From NCBI GenBank assembly GCA_044238605.1, contig JBIICY010000005.1:166613-230612 (forward strand): DNA of 64,000 nt. Direction: 5' to 3'. The position numbers and the translations under genes were made by a program. Of this stretch, positions 1 to 8,220 are shown piece by piece (the stretch's first letter is position 1; each line of letters starts with the position of its first letter). The notes beneath the pieces were generated by a model. That model was not told the origin of the DNA. It saw nothing but the letters and a program-made list of their open reading frames with translations, and made no database searches. The DNA comes from UBA10438 sp044238605. Lineage in GTDB: Bacteria; Bacteroidota; Ignavibacteria; Kapaibacteriales; Kapaibacteriaceae.

Positions 1-1
1 A

Positions 2-211
2 CACTCGACAACTGCTCCAACATATCAGGGAGTTGAGTCCGCCCTCTCCGAATCTGGCATTGAGATTCGCATCTTCGGAAAACCAACTACACGCCCATAT
101 CGCCGCATGGCAGTTGCTGTTGCATCTGCATTGAACGAAAACGAAACGATCGAATCACTTCGCAATCGCGCTACTGCGGCCGCATCGAAGATCATGGTGA
201 TCTGCCAGTAA
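2..211 (+). CDS. purT: Phosphoribosylglycinamide formyltransferase 2 (PurT), 3' end only
   Basis: This is the last 69 codons of a gene that starts before the window. The reading frame beginning at base 2 is open to a TAA at 209-211. The peptide contains IRIFGKPTTRPYRRMAVAVA, which matches the C-terminal lobe of PurT, the ATP-grasp enzyme that formylates GAR with formate in purine synthesis. PurK and carboxylase ATP-grasp proteins end differently, but with so little sequence a related ATP-grasp enzyme is not fully excluded. BioY follows 39 bp downstream on the same strand. Confidence 0.75.
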   Translation, partial: HSTTAPTYQGVESALSESGIEIRIFGKPTTRPYRRMAVAVASALNENETIESLRNRATAAASKIMVICQ

Positions 212-250
212 CGTCGTCAGAAATAACATAAGAACAACATCGGAATAGAC

Positions 251-778
251 ATGTCTACCAGAACTCGATTGATTGTGTCCGGCATCGCTACTGCAATTGC
301 CCTAGGATTGTCTGCCCAGGTAACAATCCCAAGCAATCCAATTGTGCCTGGAACACTGCAGTGCTTCGCGATTATGCTTACCGGCTCGCTCTTTGGTATG
401 CGTGCGTCGGTTCTTGGTGGTATACTCTATCTGATAGGGGGCGCAAGCGGTATACCTTGGTTTAGCGGCCTGGATGCCGACATGACAGTAACAGGCGGAT
501 ACATTCTTGGTTTTGTTCCAGCTCTGGCTATCGTGGGATTCCAGGCAGACAAGAATAACCTTGCCACGTTTACATCATCCCTAGGCACGTACCTTGTTGC
601 ACTAATGGTGGTCTACCTCAGTGGATTCATCTGGCTCGTGCAATATGCTGGTGTATCTGCCACACAGGCATACGTAGACGGCGTCCAAGCAACATTCGTT
701 GGAGATGTTGTGGAGATCACCGCTGTTGCGGCACTTGTGGGACTATTCAGCCAGTTGTTTAAACGGTCAGCACAGTAG
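251..778 (+). CDS. bioY: BioY family biotin transporter substrate-binding subunit
   Basis: A 175-residue integral membrane protein of the usual BioY length. Family marks visible are the N-terminal QVTIPSNPIVPGTLQ segment, the GGASGIPWF loop near residue 63 and the TGGYILGF motif near residue 81. BioY is the S component that binds biotin in ECF-type uptake and can work alone or with a shared EcfAT module. No ECF ATPase genes lie nearby, so it either works solo or uses a module encoded elsewhere. It follows purT by 39 bp and may be cotranscribed. The upstream gap is too short for a typical riboswitch. Confidence 0.93.
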   Translation: MSTRTRLIVSGIATAIALGLSAQVTIPSNPIVPGTLQCFAIMLTGSLFGMRASVLGGILYLIGGASGIPWFSGLDADMTVTGGYILGFVPALAIVGFQADKNNLATFTSSLGTYLVALMVVYLSGFIWLVQYAGVSATQAYVDGVQATFVGDVVEITAVAALVGLFSQLFKRSAQ

Positions 779-794
779 GGCTCGACCGAACTCC

Positions 795-1181
795 TTATTT
801 CTTGTCCATAACAAAGTGTGCGTCGTTGCGATCGAGGGACTTCCAGTCACCTGTGATGGCATCGATAACGATTGGCCAAACACCGCAGATTACGTCTACT
901 ATTACCCAGCCTGCACCAACGCTGCTTGAAATCAACATGGACCGCGAGTCAAAGCCTTCTTTGCGGACCTGAATGAGCTGATTCTCTGTACCATCGACCT
1001 TTGCAGAAACGGGCGTAGTGCCAACGTCTATCCCATTGATCTGCACACGGGCTCCGCTTGGGTCCGATGTGATGTCTACAGTCTCATGACTTCCCTTGAG
1101 AATCGTAGCACAGCCGGTGGAGAGAAATAGCGTGCTGGCAGCAAGAAGTATGGCAAGAATTTTCATGAGTATGTTGGTCAT
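795..1181 (-). CDS. PEGA-domain lipoprotein
   Basis: A small predicted lipoprotein. With the ATG at 1181 it has 128 residues, a hydrophobic signal peptide and a lipobox LSTGC with Cys24. An ATG at 1166 (MKILAIL) is an equally good start. After the lipobox comes a PEGA-type beta module, with SDPSGARVQINGIDVGTTP as its hallmark, followed by a hydrophobic glycine-rich stretch (VGAGWVIVDVICGVWPIVI). PEGA modules are surface or envelope interaction domains; no enzymatic role can be assigned. A longer reading frame back to 1259 would overlap the end of the upstream peroxidase gene and is not preferred. Confidence 0.75.
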   Translation of the reverse strand: MTNILMKILAILLAASTLFLSTGCATILKGSHETVDITSDPSGARVQINGIDVGTTPVSAKVDGTENQLIQVRKEGFDSRSMLISSSVGAGWVIVDVICGVWPIVIDAITGDWKSLDRNDAHFVMDKK

Positions 1182-1221
1182 TGGTGTAATAATGTCGTAC
1201 ACCAATATACAACGGCACAAG

Positions 1222-2271
1222 CTATCGCGAAGCGATCGACGTGGTATGCTTTGCGGCAATCTTTTCGTTCGTAAGAGCCTTTAGGAATATCTCGATTGAG
1301 GCAACTTCTTTATCAGAGAGTTTTGTGCCTACCTGGTGCCACCCCATTAGTCGAATAGCTTCCTTTAGCGTCCCAACAGTGCCGTCATGGAAGTACGGCC
1401 ATGTAGCGGCTACATTTCGCAGAGATGGTACCTTGAACATCAGGCTATCGGCGGGATCCTTTGTTACGCCATGCCTGCCGGCATCCTTTGATGGGTATGG
1501 ATTCACAAGGCCCAGTTTTTGATACATCCCACCGCCGAATAACGAACCGGAGTGACATGCAATGCAGCCAGCATTGATGAACGTGTGAAGTCCGCGCTGC
1601 TCCTGCGCCGTCAGGGCTGATGTATCGCCACCAATCCACTTGTCATATCGAGACGGACTTACAAGCGTGCGTTCGAACGCTGCAATAGCCTTGGCTACGT
1701 TTCCAAACGTAAGTGCCCGCTTATCCTTAGGAAACGTAGCTGCGAATTGCGTCTTATATGATTCTACGGTACTGAGTTTCGATTCAACAGTCTTCGGAGA
1801 TTCCATGCCCATTTCTACAGGATTTACCACTGGCCCCTTTGCCTGAGCTTCGAGATCTTCGGCACGACCGTCCCAGAACTGTACAAAGTGGAAGCCTGCA
1901 TTCAGCGAGGATGGGCTGTTGCGAGCGCCACGTTTTCCGAGTGCTCCTGGTGAGGTAGGTTCGTTATCTACGCCAGCACCACCGTTATCCACGTTGTGGC
2001 AGGTGTTGCAGGACTGCTTATCGTTGATAGACAACCGAACATCATGGTAGAGCTCTTTGCCCAACGCAACAAGCTCCGGTGAATCCATTTCGCTACCCGG
2101 CATAGAACTCGGCAGAGCCGGAAACAACGCAGACGCTTGCTCGAACAGTTCCTTTTGCTCGGCCTGTGTTAGAGGAGGCATAACCTCCTGCTGAACTGGT
2201 TTGTCTTGTGTGTTGCTGCAGCCTATAACGAGCGCTACGATCAGCGATAGAAACGGTACGGAATTTTTCAT
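1222..2271 (-). CDS. Diheme cytochrome c peroxidase family lipoprotein (CcpA/MauG type)
   Basis: Encodes 349 residues from the ATG at 2271, chosen because it starts a lipoprotein signal peptide ending in the lipobox VIGC (Cys18). Two c-type heme motifs are present, CNTCH at 88-92 and CIACH at 236-240, with a probable distal Met ligand at 279 (SLMFKVPSLRN). This is the layout of bacterial diheme peroxidases, which reduce hydrogen peroxide in the periplasm with electrons from small redox proteins; some relatives such as MauG oxidise proteins instead. It lies divergently 158 bp from a Rieske lipoprotein, suggesting a shared envelope redox role. The longer frame to 2349 adds no recognisable sequence. 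Confidence 0.92.
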   Translation of the reverse strand: MKNSVPFLSLIVALVIGCSNTQDKPVQQEVMPPLTQAEQKELFEQASALFPALPSSMPGSEMDSPELVALGKELYHDVRLSINDKQSCNTCHNVDNGGAGVDNEPTSPGALGKRGARNSPSSLNAGFHFVQFWDGRAEDLEAQAKGPVVNPVEMGMESPKTVESKLSTVESYKTQFAATFPKDKRALTFGNVAKAIAAFERTLVSPSRYDKWIGGDTSALTAQEQRGLHTFINAGCIACHSGSLFGGGMYQKLGLVNPYPSKDAGRHGVTKDPADSLMFKVPSLRNVAATWPYFHDGTVGTLKEAIRLMGWHQVGTKLSDKEVASIEIFLKALTNEKIAAKHTTSIASR

Positions 2272-2429
2272 GTGGATTTGACTGTTGAGATGAAGCGAAT
2301 TTAGAAAAAGTGGTAACGCTGCTCGGTTGTAAATAGTTCTCACGATCATAAAACAGTGAGCTGTAACGTTCGTCAGCCTTCACGGTATTGCACAGTTGTA
2401 CGTTTTTCATCGACAAGTAGGTTCCGAAC

Positions 2430-2846
2430 ATGAATCGTAAAGAGTTTGTTCAGCAGTCCTTCTTTGGACTTACGGTCTTTGCCACGGGCGTGGGATTAGC
2501 TCAATGCCTCGGTGGCTGTACGTCTTCTACTGCTCCAACGGATGTAGACATCACGCTAGATCTAACGGCACCTGAAAACGCCGCTCTAAAGCAAGTAGGG
2601 GGCTCGTTGCGTACCAACGGAATCATTGTTGCCCGTGTAGCAGAGAGCGAATACCTTGCAGTACAGAGTGCCTGCACGCATGAAGGTGCGACGATAAGAT
2701 GGCAACAGTCGGCAAATCAGTTTCAATGTCCCGAACACGGAGCTGCATTCTCTCGCAATGGGGCGGTTGCGCGCGGACCCGCAAGAACAAACCTTGTCAG
2801 CTACACAGTTACTGTGAGCAGCTCCACTCTACGCATTACATCGTAA
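2430..2846 (+). CDS. Rieske [2Fe-2S] domain lipoprotein
   Basis: A 138-residue protein with an N-terminal RKEF-containing signal segment and a lipobox LGGC (Cys30), so it is probably anchored in the envelope. The Rieske cluster ligands are clear: CTHEG gives Cys82 and His84, CPEHG gives Cys100 and His103. There is no catalytic oxygenase domain, so it looks like a stand-alone electron carrier, similar in size to the small Rieske proteins often found in Bacteroidota. It is divergent from the diheme peroxidase gene, and the two products could exchange electrons; that is inference from position only. It converges with the next gene, with only 3 bp between stop codons. Confidence 0.9.
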   Translation: MNRKEFVQQSFFGLTVFATGVGLAQCLGGCTSSTAPTDVDITLDLTAPENAALKQVGGSLRTNGIIVARVAESEYLAVQSACTHEGATIRWQQSANQFQCPEHGAAFSRNGAVARGPARTNLVSYTVTVSSSTLRITS

Positions 2847-2849
2847 AGG

Positions 2850-3359
2850 TTAAAACAGCCGTCCGACCAAACTAAGAGTAACGTTTGGCAGTACCTTCCA
2901 TATGCTGAGCTCTGATGACTGTTGAAGCTGCTCCGCAATTGGGTTTAGAATTGGTCCGCCATCGATCATCAACAGCCAAGATCTACGTTCGCCCAATGCT
3001 ATCGCAGCTCCTAGTTCAAGGCTGTATAAGCCGGTTGTTGCCCGGGGGTCGTCTAACAATGGAGTACTCAACTGGTGGTACTTACCACCAAAGTACAGTG
3101 TCTTGCCCAGCGGATATACCCCGCCACCAATACTCAAGGTGTTAATGAGTATCGACGTAGCAGCATCAGCATCTACATAGAACACGGGTTGATCATCATT
3201 AGCGGCAACGTAACGCCCACGAACCCCTAGAATAAATGGCAGCCCTAATCGCGGTCCAACATAGAGTCCGCCGTGATTAATCGGTTCTGCATATTGCGCT
3301 GTTGAGTGCGCTCGGCACACCAACAGCAAACAACCCACTAGCAGTGTTTTCCATACCAT
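2850..3359 (-). CDS. Predicted secreted beta-barrel-like protein, unknown function
   Basis: Encodes 169 residues from the ATG at 3359 (MVWKTLLVG), which begins a signal peptide ending near the AHSTAQ site. The rest alternates glycine-rich and aromatic beta strands (GGLYVGPRLGLPFILGVRGRY, LYSLELGAAIALG, LPNVTLSLVGRLF) and ends in Phe, as outer-membrane barrels commonly do. I do not recognise a named family. Its start codon is only 10 bp from the divergent start of the cystatin-like lipoprotein gene, so the promoters of the two genes must lie within each other's coding sequence or both genes are read from farther away. Confidence 0.6.
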   Translation of the reverse strand: MVWKTLLVGCLLLVCRAHSTAQYAEPINHGGLYVGPRLGLPFILGVRGRYVAANDDQPVFYVDADAATSILINTLSIGGGVYPLGKTLYFGGKYHQLSTPLLDDPRATTGLYSLELGAAIALGERRSWLLMIDGGPILNPIAEQLQQSSELSIWKVLPNVTLSLVGRLF

Positions 3360-3369
3360 CGTACTTCTG

Positions 3370-3738
3370 ATGAACACGTCTTCACTCCTCGTCGCAATGA
3401 TCGTTACTACAATGCTTGTGAGCTGTGGCTCCACATCCTCAACTGTCACGTCCAGCTCAACAATGACAGGGTCCTATTCCGCCGTTGATGCAAATGATGC
3501 TGACGCTCTAGCGTGTGCAACATATGCAGTATCGGTTCAAGAACCACAAGGCACGGTTCAACTTGTAGACGTTCTCGAAGCTCAGCGTCAGGTGGTTGCA
3601 GGAATGAACTATCGACTCAAACTCTCCATCCTACGACGTGGCATCCCAGAAATAGCCACAACTGTTGTATGGTCTAAACTCGACGGCAGCAAAGAAGTGA
3701 CGTCGTTTGAGAAACAGCGAGTAGCGAACAGCGAGTAG
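3370..3738 (+). CDS. Cystatin-like lipoprotein
   Basis: A 122-residue lipoprotein with lipobox LVSC (Cys19) and a low-complexity Ser/Thr linker to about residue 35. The mature part contains LVDVLEAQRQVVAGMNYRLK with the cystatin first-loop signature QVVAG at 74-78, and later TTVVWSKLDG, which fits the second-hairpin Trp. Cystatins are inhibitors of papain-like cysteine proteases; a membrane-anchored bacterial version could protect the envelope, but inhibition is inferred from the motif only. The last six codons (RVANSE) and the TAG stop are encoded by the AGCGAGT/AGCGAAC heptamer array that follows, so the natural C terminus has probably been altered by the repeat. Confidence 0.7.
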   Translation: MNTSSLLVAMIVTTMLVSCGSTSSTVTSSSTMTGSYSAVDANDADALACATYAVSVQEPQGTVQLVDVLEAQRQVVAGMNYRLKLSILRRGIPEIATTVVWSKLDGSKEVTSFEKQRVANSE

Positions 3739-3812
3739 CGAACAGCGAATAGCGACAAGTACCCACGTACCCAGTAATCCGTAATCAGTCCCTAGTCCCT
3801 AGTCCCTAGTAC
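3716..3812. repeat. Heptanucleotide repeat array between convergent genes
   Basis: Two heptamer tracts abut. The first has six units from 3716 to 3757 (AGCGAGT, AGCGAAC, AGCGAGT, AGCGAAC, AGCGAAT, AGCGACA). After a short AGTACCCACGTAC spacer, a second tract keeps a strict 7-bp period from 3771 to 3812 (CCAGTAA, TCCGTAA, TCAGTCC, CTAGTCC, CTAGTCC, CTAGTAC). The cystatin-like gene ends inside the first tract and the convergent DUF2279 gene ends inside the second. The right edge CCTGATTC is shared with the array near 27.69 kb. Confidence 0.92.
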
Positions 3813-4639
3813 CTGATTCCATACCACACCACATTCGGTGATATCTGAACAGCTGGTGCAGGCAGGTGATAAAGATGTAGCGTCCGCATTATGTCGCGTA
3901 GCCACGCAGGTAGGCCCTCAATCCGTGCAAGGTTCCAGTCAAGTGATACGAACACTCTGTGCTGGCCCCCTCCCATGCCATCGAGGTTTTGTACGGAATG
4001 GCCTACGGCAAGCCCGAGCCACGGCGGCACATTTTTGAATGTTGACGTTGGTGCTAGGTCGTGGATGTTAACGCTAAGCCAATGCGTTGTTGAGGTGTAG
4101 TCATCGATGATGGCGTTGTAATATCCGTTACGAAAATCTCGCGATGGCCAGAATGATATCTGCAGATCGATGGCACGGAGTGATGGGTAGTAGTGCTTAA
4201 GCACAGGTAGCGAGATGCCGATCATGTTGGCTGTGATATCGCCCCATGAGAAACCATACTTCTGACTAAATCCATCTCGGACTTCGATGTAGGTTTGGTA
4301 CGCGGTTGCAACTCCTGCGGCCGACCAAACAGCACTGACAGAGTCCATGCCGGTCCAGAGAAAGAGATCTGCATAGGCAGTCGTAGCTATGAATGCAAAC
4401 GTTGCATGACCATACTTATCAGCATTGAGTGCGTACCGATAGTCGTTATCGGTGTTGATATGGAAGTCTGTTGGTGTGCCCTTCCACCAGAGGTCATTCA
4501 GCACTGCATGACCTACGATGAATCCGCCTGCTGTTACTCCCCCAACAATTCCGAGCCTCGTACACGAGATTGTGCTATCAGACTCTTTTGCCTGTGTTGC
4601 AACAGCGCAGGCAAGCAGTAAGATGAGCAAGCACCGCAT
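3806..4639 (-). CDS. DUF2279 family envelope protein
   Basis: Encodes 277 residues with an N-terminal hydrophobic signal (MRCLLILLLACAVATQA). The family core is visible as DKYGHATFAF, then EVRDGFSQKYGFSWGDITANMIG, typical of the Bacteroidota DUF2279 (YfiM-like) proteins with several short hydrophobic segments; the molecular role is unknown. The ATG at 4639 is used here, but a GTG at 4645 overlaps the TAG stop of the upstream transporter (TAGTG), which would allow translational coupling. The stop codon TAG at 3806-3808 belongs to the heptamer array CTAGTAC, so the last residue and stop are at the repeat edge. Confidence 0.8.
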   Translation of the reverse strand: MRCLLILLLACAVATQAKESDSTISCTRLGIVGGVTAGGFIVGHAVLNDLWWKGTPTDFHINTDNDYRYALNADKYGHATFAFIATTAYADLFLWTGMDSVSAVWSAAGVATAYQTYIEVRDGFSQKYGFSWGDITANMIGISLPVLKHYYPSLRAIDLQISFWPSRDFRNGYYNAIIDDYTSTTHWLSVNIHDLAPTSTFKNVPPWLGLAVGHSVQNLDGMGGGQHRVFVSLDWNLARIEGLPAWLRDIMRTLHLYHLPAPAVQISPNVVWYGIRY

Positions 4640-4644
4640 GCCCA

Positions 4645-5979
4645 CTACCCAATCTGCTTATGGGGTCGTGTTGCCATGTAGACGAGAAATGCACTCACGA
4701 GCGTAAAGCATGCAAGCACATAGAATGGGGCGTCGGGATGATAGCTTGAACTACGCAGACGTCCGATAACCTCGGGGCCAATCTGTCCACCAAGGTTCGA
4801 GATAGAGTTGATCATTGCAATGCCCGCTACAGCCGCCGAGCCGCGAAGGAGTGTTGTTGGTAAACTCCAGAACAGTCCACCGTAGGCTAGCGTACCACTG
4901 GTCACGATTGTGATGGCAATGATCGACGGAACCGGGTCGGGATCGACCAATGCAAACATCAGTAGGCCAACAGTACATGCAAGAAGAGATCCGGCTATGT
5001 GCCATCTGCGCTCCTGGGTGCGGTCGGAGTTACGAGCCATAACGATCATTACAAGTCCGCCGATGCCCCATGGAATAAGAGAAACTAGTCCGACCTTGAG
5101 GTAATCCTGCTTACCTACACCGATCTCTGTCAATATCGTTGGCAACCAGAAGTTGATGGCATACGTAATTGTGATGCCGAGCATGTTAGCAAATGTGAGC
5201 AACCACACGCGGCTGTCCGAGAATGCCTGACGAAACGAATGGTTGGCCGTGCCACTTGTATGTTCCTGTGACGAGGCAACCGCATCAAGCACATCCTGCT
5301 TTTGGGACTCCGTTAGCCAGGGGGCTTGACGTGGGCCATTTGGCAGCTTGAGATAGAGTACAACACCCATCACAACCGCAGGAACCGCCTCGATGATGAA
5401 CAACCAGCGCCATCCTTGCCATGCGCCAATTCCGTGGAGGTATTCCATAAGAAAGCCAGAGAGCGGACCGCCAACGATGTTGGCAACAGCAATTCCAAAC
5501 ATAAACGATGCAATTGTTCGCCCCCTCATAGCGGCCGGATACCAGTACGTTAAGTAGAGGATGATGCCTGGAAAGAATCCTGCTTCACTTAATCCGAGAA
5601 GAAATCGCAGTGCATAGAGTCCAAACTCATGATCTGGCAGACCAAACATCGCCGGTAGTGGACCCCACGGGATCACGTCCACAAATGCAAACAGTCCAGA
5701 AACGATGCCCCATGTAAACATGATGCGCGATATCCAGACCCGTGCACCGAGACGGTGCAGCAGGATGTTGCTGGGAACCTCAAAAATGAAGTAGCCGATA
5801 AAGAAGATTCCCGCTCCAAACCCGTACACAACATCCGAATATCCTAGATCTGCGGCCATCTGTAGTTTGGCATAGCCAATGTTCACTCGATCGAGAAACG
5901 AAATGACATAGCTTATGAAGAGAATCGGGATAAGTCGTCGAGAGACGATGCGATAGGTTTCTTGTGTGTTGCTGTTCAT
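4645..5979 (-). CDS. MFS transporter, anion:cation symporter (ACS) type
   Basis: Encodes 444 residues with about twelve hydrophobic segments. The sequence FLDRVNIGYAKLQM in the first transmembrane region and the following FFIGYFIFEVPSN are hallmarks of the ACS branch of the major facilitator superfamily (phthalate/tartrate/glucarate permease-like), which import organic anions with protons or sodium. The substrate cannot be told from sequence, and no catabolic genes adjoin. The ATG at 5979 is preferred to an upstream ATG at 6003 because it gives the usual short cytoplasmic N terminus. It is divergent from the lipid kinase cassette and is probably cotranscribed with the downstream DUF2279 gene. 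Confidence 0.9.
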   Translation of the reverse strand: MNSNTQETYRIVSRRLIPILFISYVISFLDRVNIGYAKLQMAADLGYSDVVYGFGAGIFFIGYFIFEVPSNILLHRLGARVWISRIMFTWGIVSGLFAFVDVIPWGPLPAMFGLPDHEFGLYALRFLLGLSEAGFFPGIILYLTYWYPAAMRGRTIASFMFGIAVANIVGGPLSGFLMEYLHGIGAWQGWRWLFIIEAVPAVVMGVVLYLKLPNGPRQAPWLTESQKQDVLDAVASSQEHTSGTANHSFRQAFSDSRVWLLTFANMLGITITYAINFWLPTILTEIGVGKQDYLKVGLVSLIPWGIGGLVMIVMARNSDRTQERRWHIAGSLLACTVGLLMFALVDPDPVPSIIAITIVTSGTLAYGGLFWSLPTTLLRGSAAVAGIAMINSISNLGGQIGPEVIGRLRSSSYHPDAPFYVLACFTLVSAFLVYMATRPHKQIG

Positions 5980-6020
5980 AGCGCACAAAATAATAATAAG
6001 CATGTGTAGTTTTCCGCTGC

Positions 6021-6893
6021 ATGAAAACCATACTGATATGCCATGGTAGACTTCGTAGTCACCCGCTCGTGTGCAAAGTCGTTAGTGAGTATGCCGCAGA
6101 ATTGCTCTGTACAACGCGCACTCGGCATGCTTGCGATCTCGCATCGTCTATTGATGAGCGTTCTGACATACTCCTCGTTGCAGGGGGCGATGGCACCCTG
6201 CATGAAGTCATCGATGGGATGATGCAGCGTCCGGTAGAGTCACGACCTCCAATTCTCCTCATCCCCCTCGGATCAGGCAACGATACCGCCCGCATGATAG
6301 GTGCGCGTGCAACCCTGGCCGACATTCAACGACGGATAAGCGCACAACAGGCAAAGGACTGGGATGTTCTTGAATGCACTATTGGCGCTGAGCAGGTAAC
6401 CAGATACTGCACAAATGTGCTTGATGTCGGGTTCGGCGGAGAGGTAGCCCGCCGATATACAAACGGGCTTCGTAAACTGCCTGCGCGGCTGGGATATGTT
6501 ACGGCAACGCTGCAGGGATTTGTATCGTCAAAAGCGCGTCGCATGTCAGTTAGGATCGACGATGTACTGATTGACGACGAAATGCTGCTCACTGCAGTTG
6601 CAAACAGCAAGTGGTTTGGCAGCGGAATTGGCATTGCTCCGCTTGCCCAACCCGATGATGGTGTTTTCGACATAACGGTTGTGAAGAATGTCGGGCCGTT
6701 GACGTATGCCCGTTTTCTGCCGGATCTCATGCGGGGAGTTCCTATTCGCGATCCTCGAATACACTATCATTCCGGAAGGGAATGCACGATTACAACCAAC
6801 GAGCCCCTTCCCATAGAGATTGACGGTGAGTTCGTTGGCTTCACGCCGATTATGGTGAAGGTTCATCACAAGGCAGTTAGATTGCTTGTATGA
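6021..6893 (+). CDS. Diacylglycerol kinase family lipid kinase
   Basis: A 290-residue member of the DAGK catalytic family (YegS/DgkB/BmrU). The ATP-binding GGDGT is at 55-59 (LLVAGGDGTLHEVIDG) and the PLGSGND motif at 82-88. The C-terminal half has the all-beta lobe with PDDGVFDITVV and PIEIDGEF. Such enzymes phosphorylate diacylglycerol or related lipids at the inner membrane face. It is the first gene of a four-gene cassette in which every junction overlaps by 4 bp (ATGA, GTGA, ATGA), so its expression is coupled to a GNAT, a DUF3298 protein and a TonB-dependent receptor. Confidence 0.92.
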   Translation: MKTILICHGRLRSHPLVCKVVSEYAAELLCTTRTRHACDLASSIDERSDILLVAGGDGTLHEVIDGMMQRPVESRPPILLIPLGSGNDTARMIGARATLADIQRRISAQQAKDWDVLECTIGAEQVTRYCTNVLDVGFGGEVARRYTNGLRKLPARLGYVTATLQGFVSSKARRMSVRIDDVLIDDEMLLTAVANSKWFGSGIGIAPLAQPDDGVFDITVVKNVGPLTYARFLPDLMRGVPIRDPRIHYHSGRECTITTNEPLPIEIDGEFVGFTPIMVKVHHKAVRLLV

Positions 6894-7444
6894 TGCAACT
6901 CCCTCTGGATATGGGTAATGGATATGTGCTGGAAGACATGACGATTGAAGAATTCAACGCCGTCTATACCAGCCGTCAGGAAGAGTATTTCAAGACATCG
7001 CTCATCGTAGACGTTGTGTCGCATTTATCGACTGCAGAACAACAGCAGGCCCAGCAACGACGTACTGCGTTTCCAGCTGTTTGGCGAATGCAATGGGCTG
7101 TTACGTACAATGGAGTACTTGTTGGGTGGACGTATGCCTATCAGCAGGATCACGAAACCCTCTATATGTGCAATACTGCTCTAGATCCTGCACATCGGGG
7201 TAAGGGTCTCTACACAAGAATCCTCAGCATCGTGCTCGATTATGCCCACATGAAGGGCTTTCAAGTTGTAACGTCGAAGCATTATGCGTCAAACAATGCC
7301 GTGATTGTTCCTAAGCTTAAGGCGGGATTCATTATCACAGGTATGGCGCTTGATGAGAAGTACGGACTTATGGTGCACTTGACAAGGTACCTGCACCCCG
7401 AACGAGAAAAGCTAGCTATCAACCGAATTGGAGAAACACGGTGA
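6890..7444 (+). CDS. GNAT family N-acetyltransferase
   Basis: A 184-residue protein whose ATG overlaps the lipid kinase stop (ATGA). The acetyl-CoA pyrophosphate loop reads HRGKGLYTRI at 102-111, preceded by the beta4 strand TLYMCNTALDP and followed by ASNNAVIVPKLKAGF, the usual motif A and B layout of GNAT enzymes. The acceptor is unknown. Membership in the cassette with a lipid kinase and an outer-membrane receptor might mean a siderophore or lipid precursor is acylated, but this is guesswork. The stop TGA overlaps the GTG start of the next gene. Confidence 0.85.
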   Translation: MMQLPLDMGNGYVLEDMTIEEFNAVYTSRQEEYFKTSLIVDVVSHLSTAEQQQAQQRRTAFPAVWRMQWAVTYNGVLVGWTYAYQQDHETLYMCNTALDPAHRGKGLYTRILSIVLDYAHMKGFQVVTSKHYASNNAVIVPKLKAGFIITGMALDEKYGLMVHLTRYLHPEREKLAINRIGETR

Positions 7445-8220
7445 TTCAAAGAATTGTACTTGCTGCGCTTGGATTCTGCCTGCCATTAGGGCTGATTGCG
7501 GGTGATCTTACTACGGGTGTTGTTGAAAAGACGATTTCCAATGGATCGCAAAGCAGCTTGTCGCGTATTCATTACGCACACTACATCGTAGACGAATCAA
7601 TGCCGGCATATCAGCGAACGGTAAACGAGATTGTGTCGTTTGGCGTACAAGTAAGCTCTGAGGATGATCGAGAAGGTACATATCGTGTTGACCGCGCTTA
7701 CTTTCAGCGGGTGCTTGATGATCTGGCATCGCTTTTCAGACAATATATAGTCAGCGCTAATGATGTCAATGAGGCACCTTGGTCTCTCGTTGATTCAACG
7801 CACATCGAAGATGATGTGATGTTGAATGATATGTCCACGAACATGATACAGCTATACCGAACCCACTACGAGTTTACCGGTGGTGCGCATGGGAATTCTT
7901 GGACGAGTGTGACGCATGTGTCGAAAAAAACGGGCAAGAAGCTCAGCGTTCTCGGCGACATCATCGTCAACGAGAAAGAGTTTGTTCGGATTGCAGAAAA
8001 GTATTTTCGCAAGCAAAGGAAGCTTGGACCAAAGGCGTCGTTGCGAAAGGCGGGTTATGACATGATTGGCGATGCATTCGTCATAAGCGAAAACGTCATG
8101 TTTACAGATGATTCTCTTGTCTTGATCTACAACCCCTATGAGATAGCTCCCTATGTGATGGGAGAGATTAGAATCACAATTCCATTGTCTGAAGTTAAAG
8201 GTATAGTCACCTTGCAATGA
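7441..8220 (+). CDS. DUF3298 (RsiV-like) domain secreted protein
   Basis: A 259-residue protein starting with GTG at 7441, which overlaps the GNAT stop as GTGA; no better start is available for its signal peptide (MIQRIVLAALGFCLPLGLIAG). The middle contains THYEFTGGAHGN, the hallmark of the DUF4163/DUF3298 pair that also forms the extracytoplasmic part of the RsiV anti-sigma factor. No cytoplasmic sigma-binding domain or transmembrane helix beyond the signal is seen, so it is a periplasmic stand-alone version with unknown ligand (in RsiV the ligand is lysozyme). It ends in an ATGA overlap with the TonB receptor gene. Confidence 0.85.
   Translation: MIQRIVLAALGFCLPLGLIAGDLTTGVVEKTISNGSQSSLSRIHYAHYIVDESMPAYQRTVNEIVSFGVQVSSEDDREGTYRVDRAYFQRVLDDLASLFRQYIVSANDVNEAPWSLVDSTHIEDDVMLNDMSTNMIQLYRTHYEFTGGAHGNSWTSVTHVSKKTGKKLSVLGDIIVNEKEFVRIAEKYFRKQRKLGPKASLRKAGYDMIGDAFVISENVMFTDDSLVLIYNPYEIAPYVMGEIRITIPLSEVKGIVTLQ

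Noticed and set aside
212..250. Biotin-responsive element upstream of bioY
   Set aside because: The gap is 39 bp with no palindrome resembling a BirA or BioR site.
699..929. Plus-strand frame overlapping bioY and the PEGA gene
   Set aside because: Sequence has no family resemblance and overlaps two well-supported genes.
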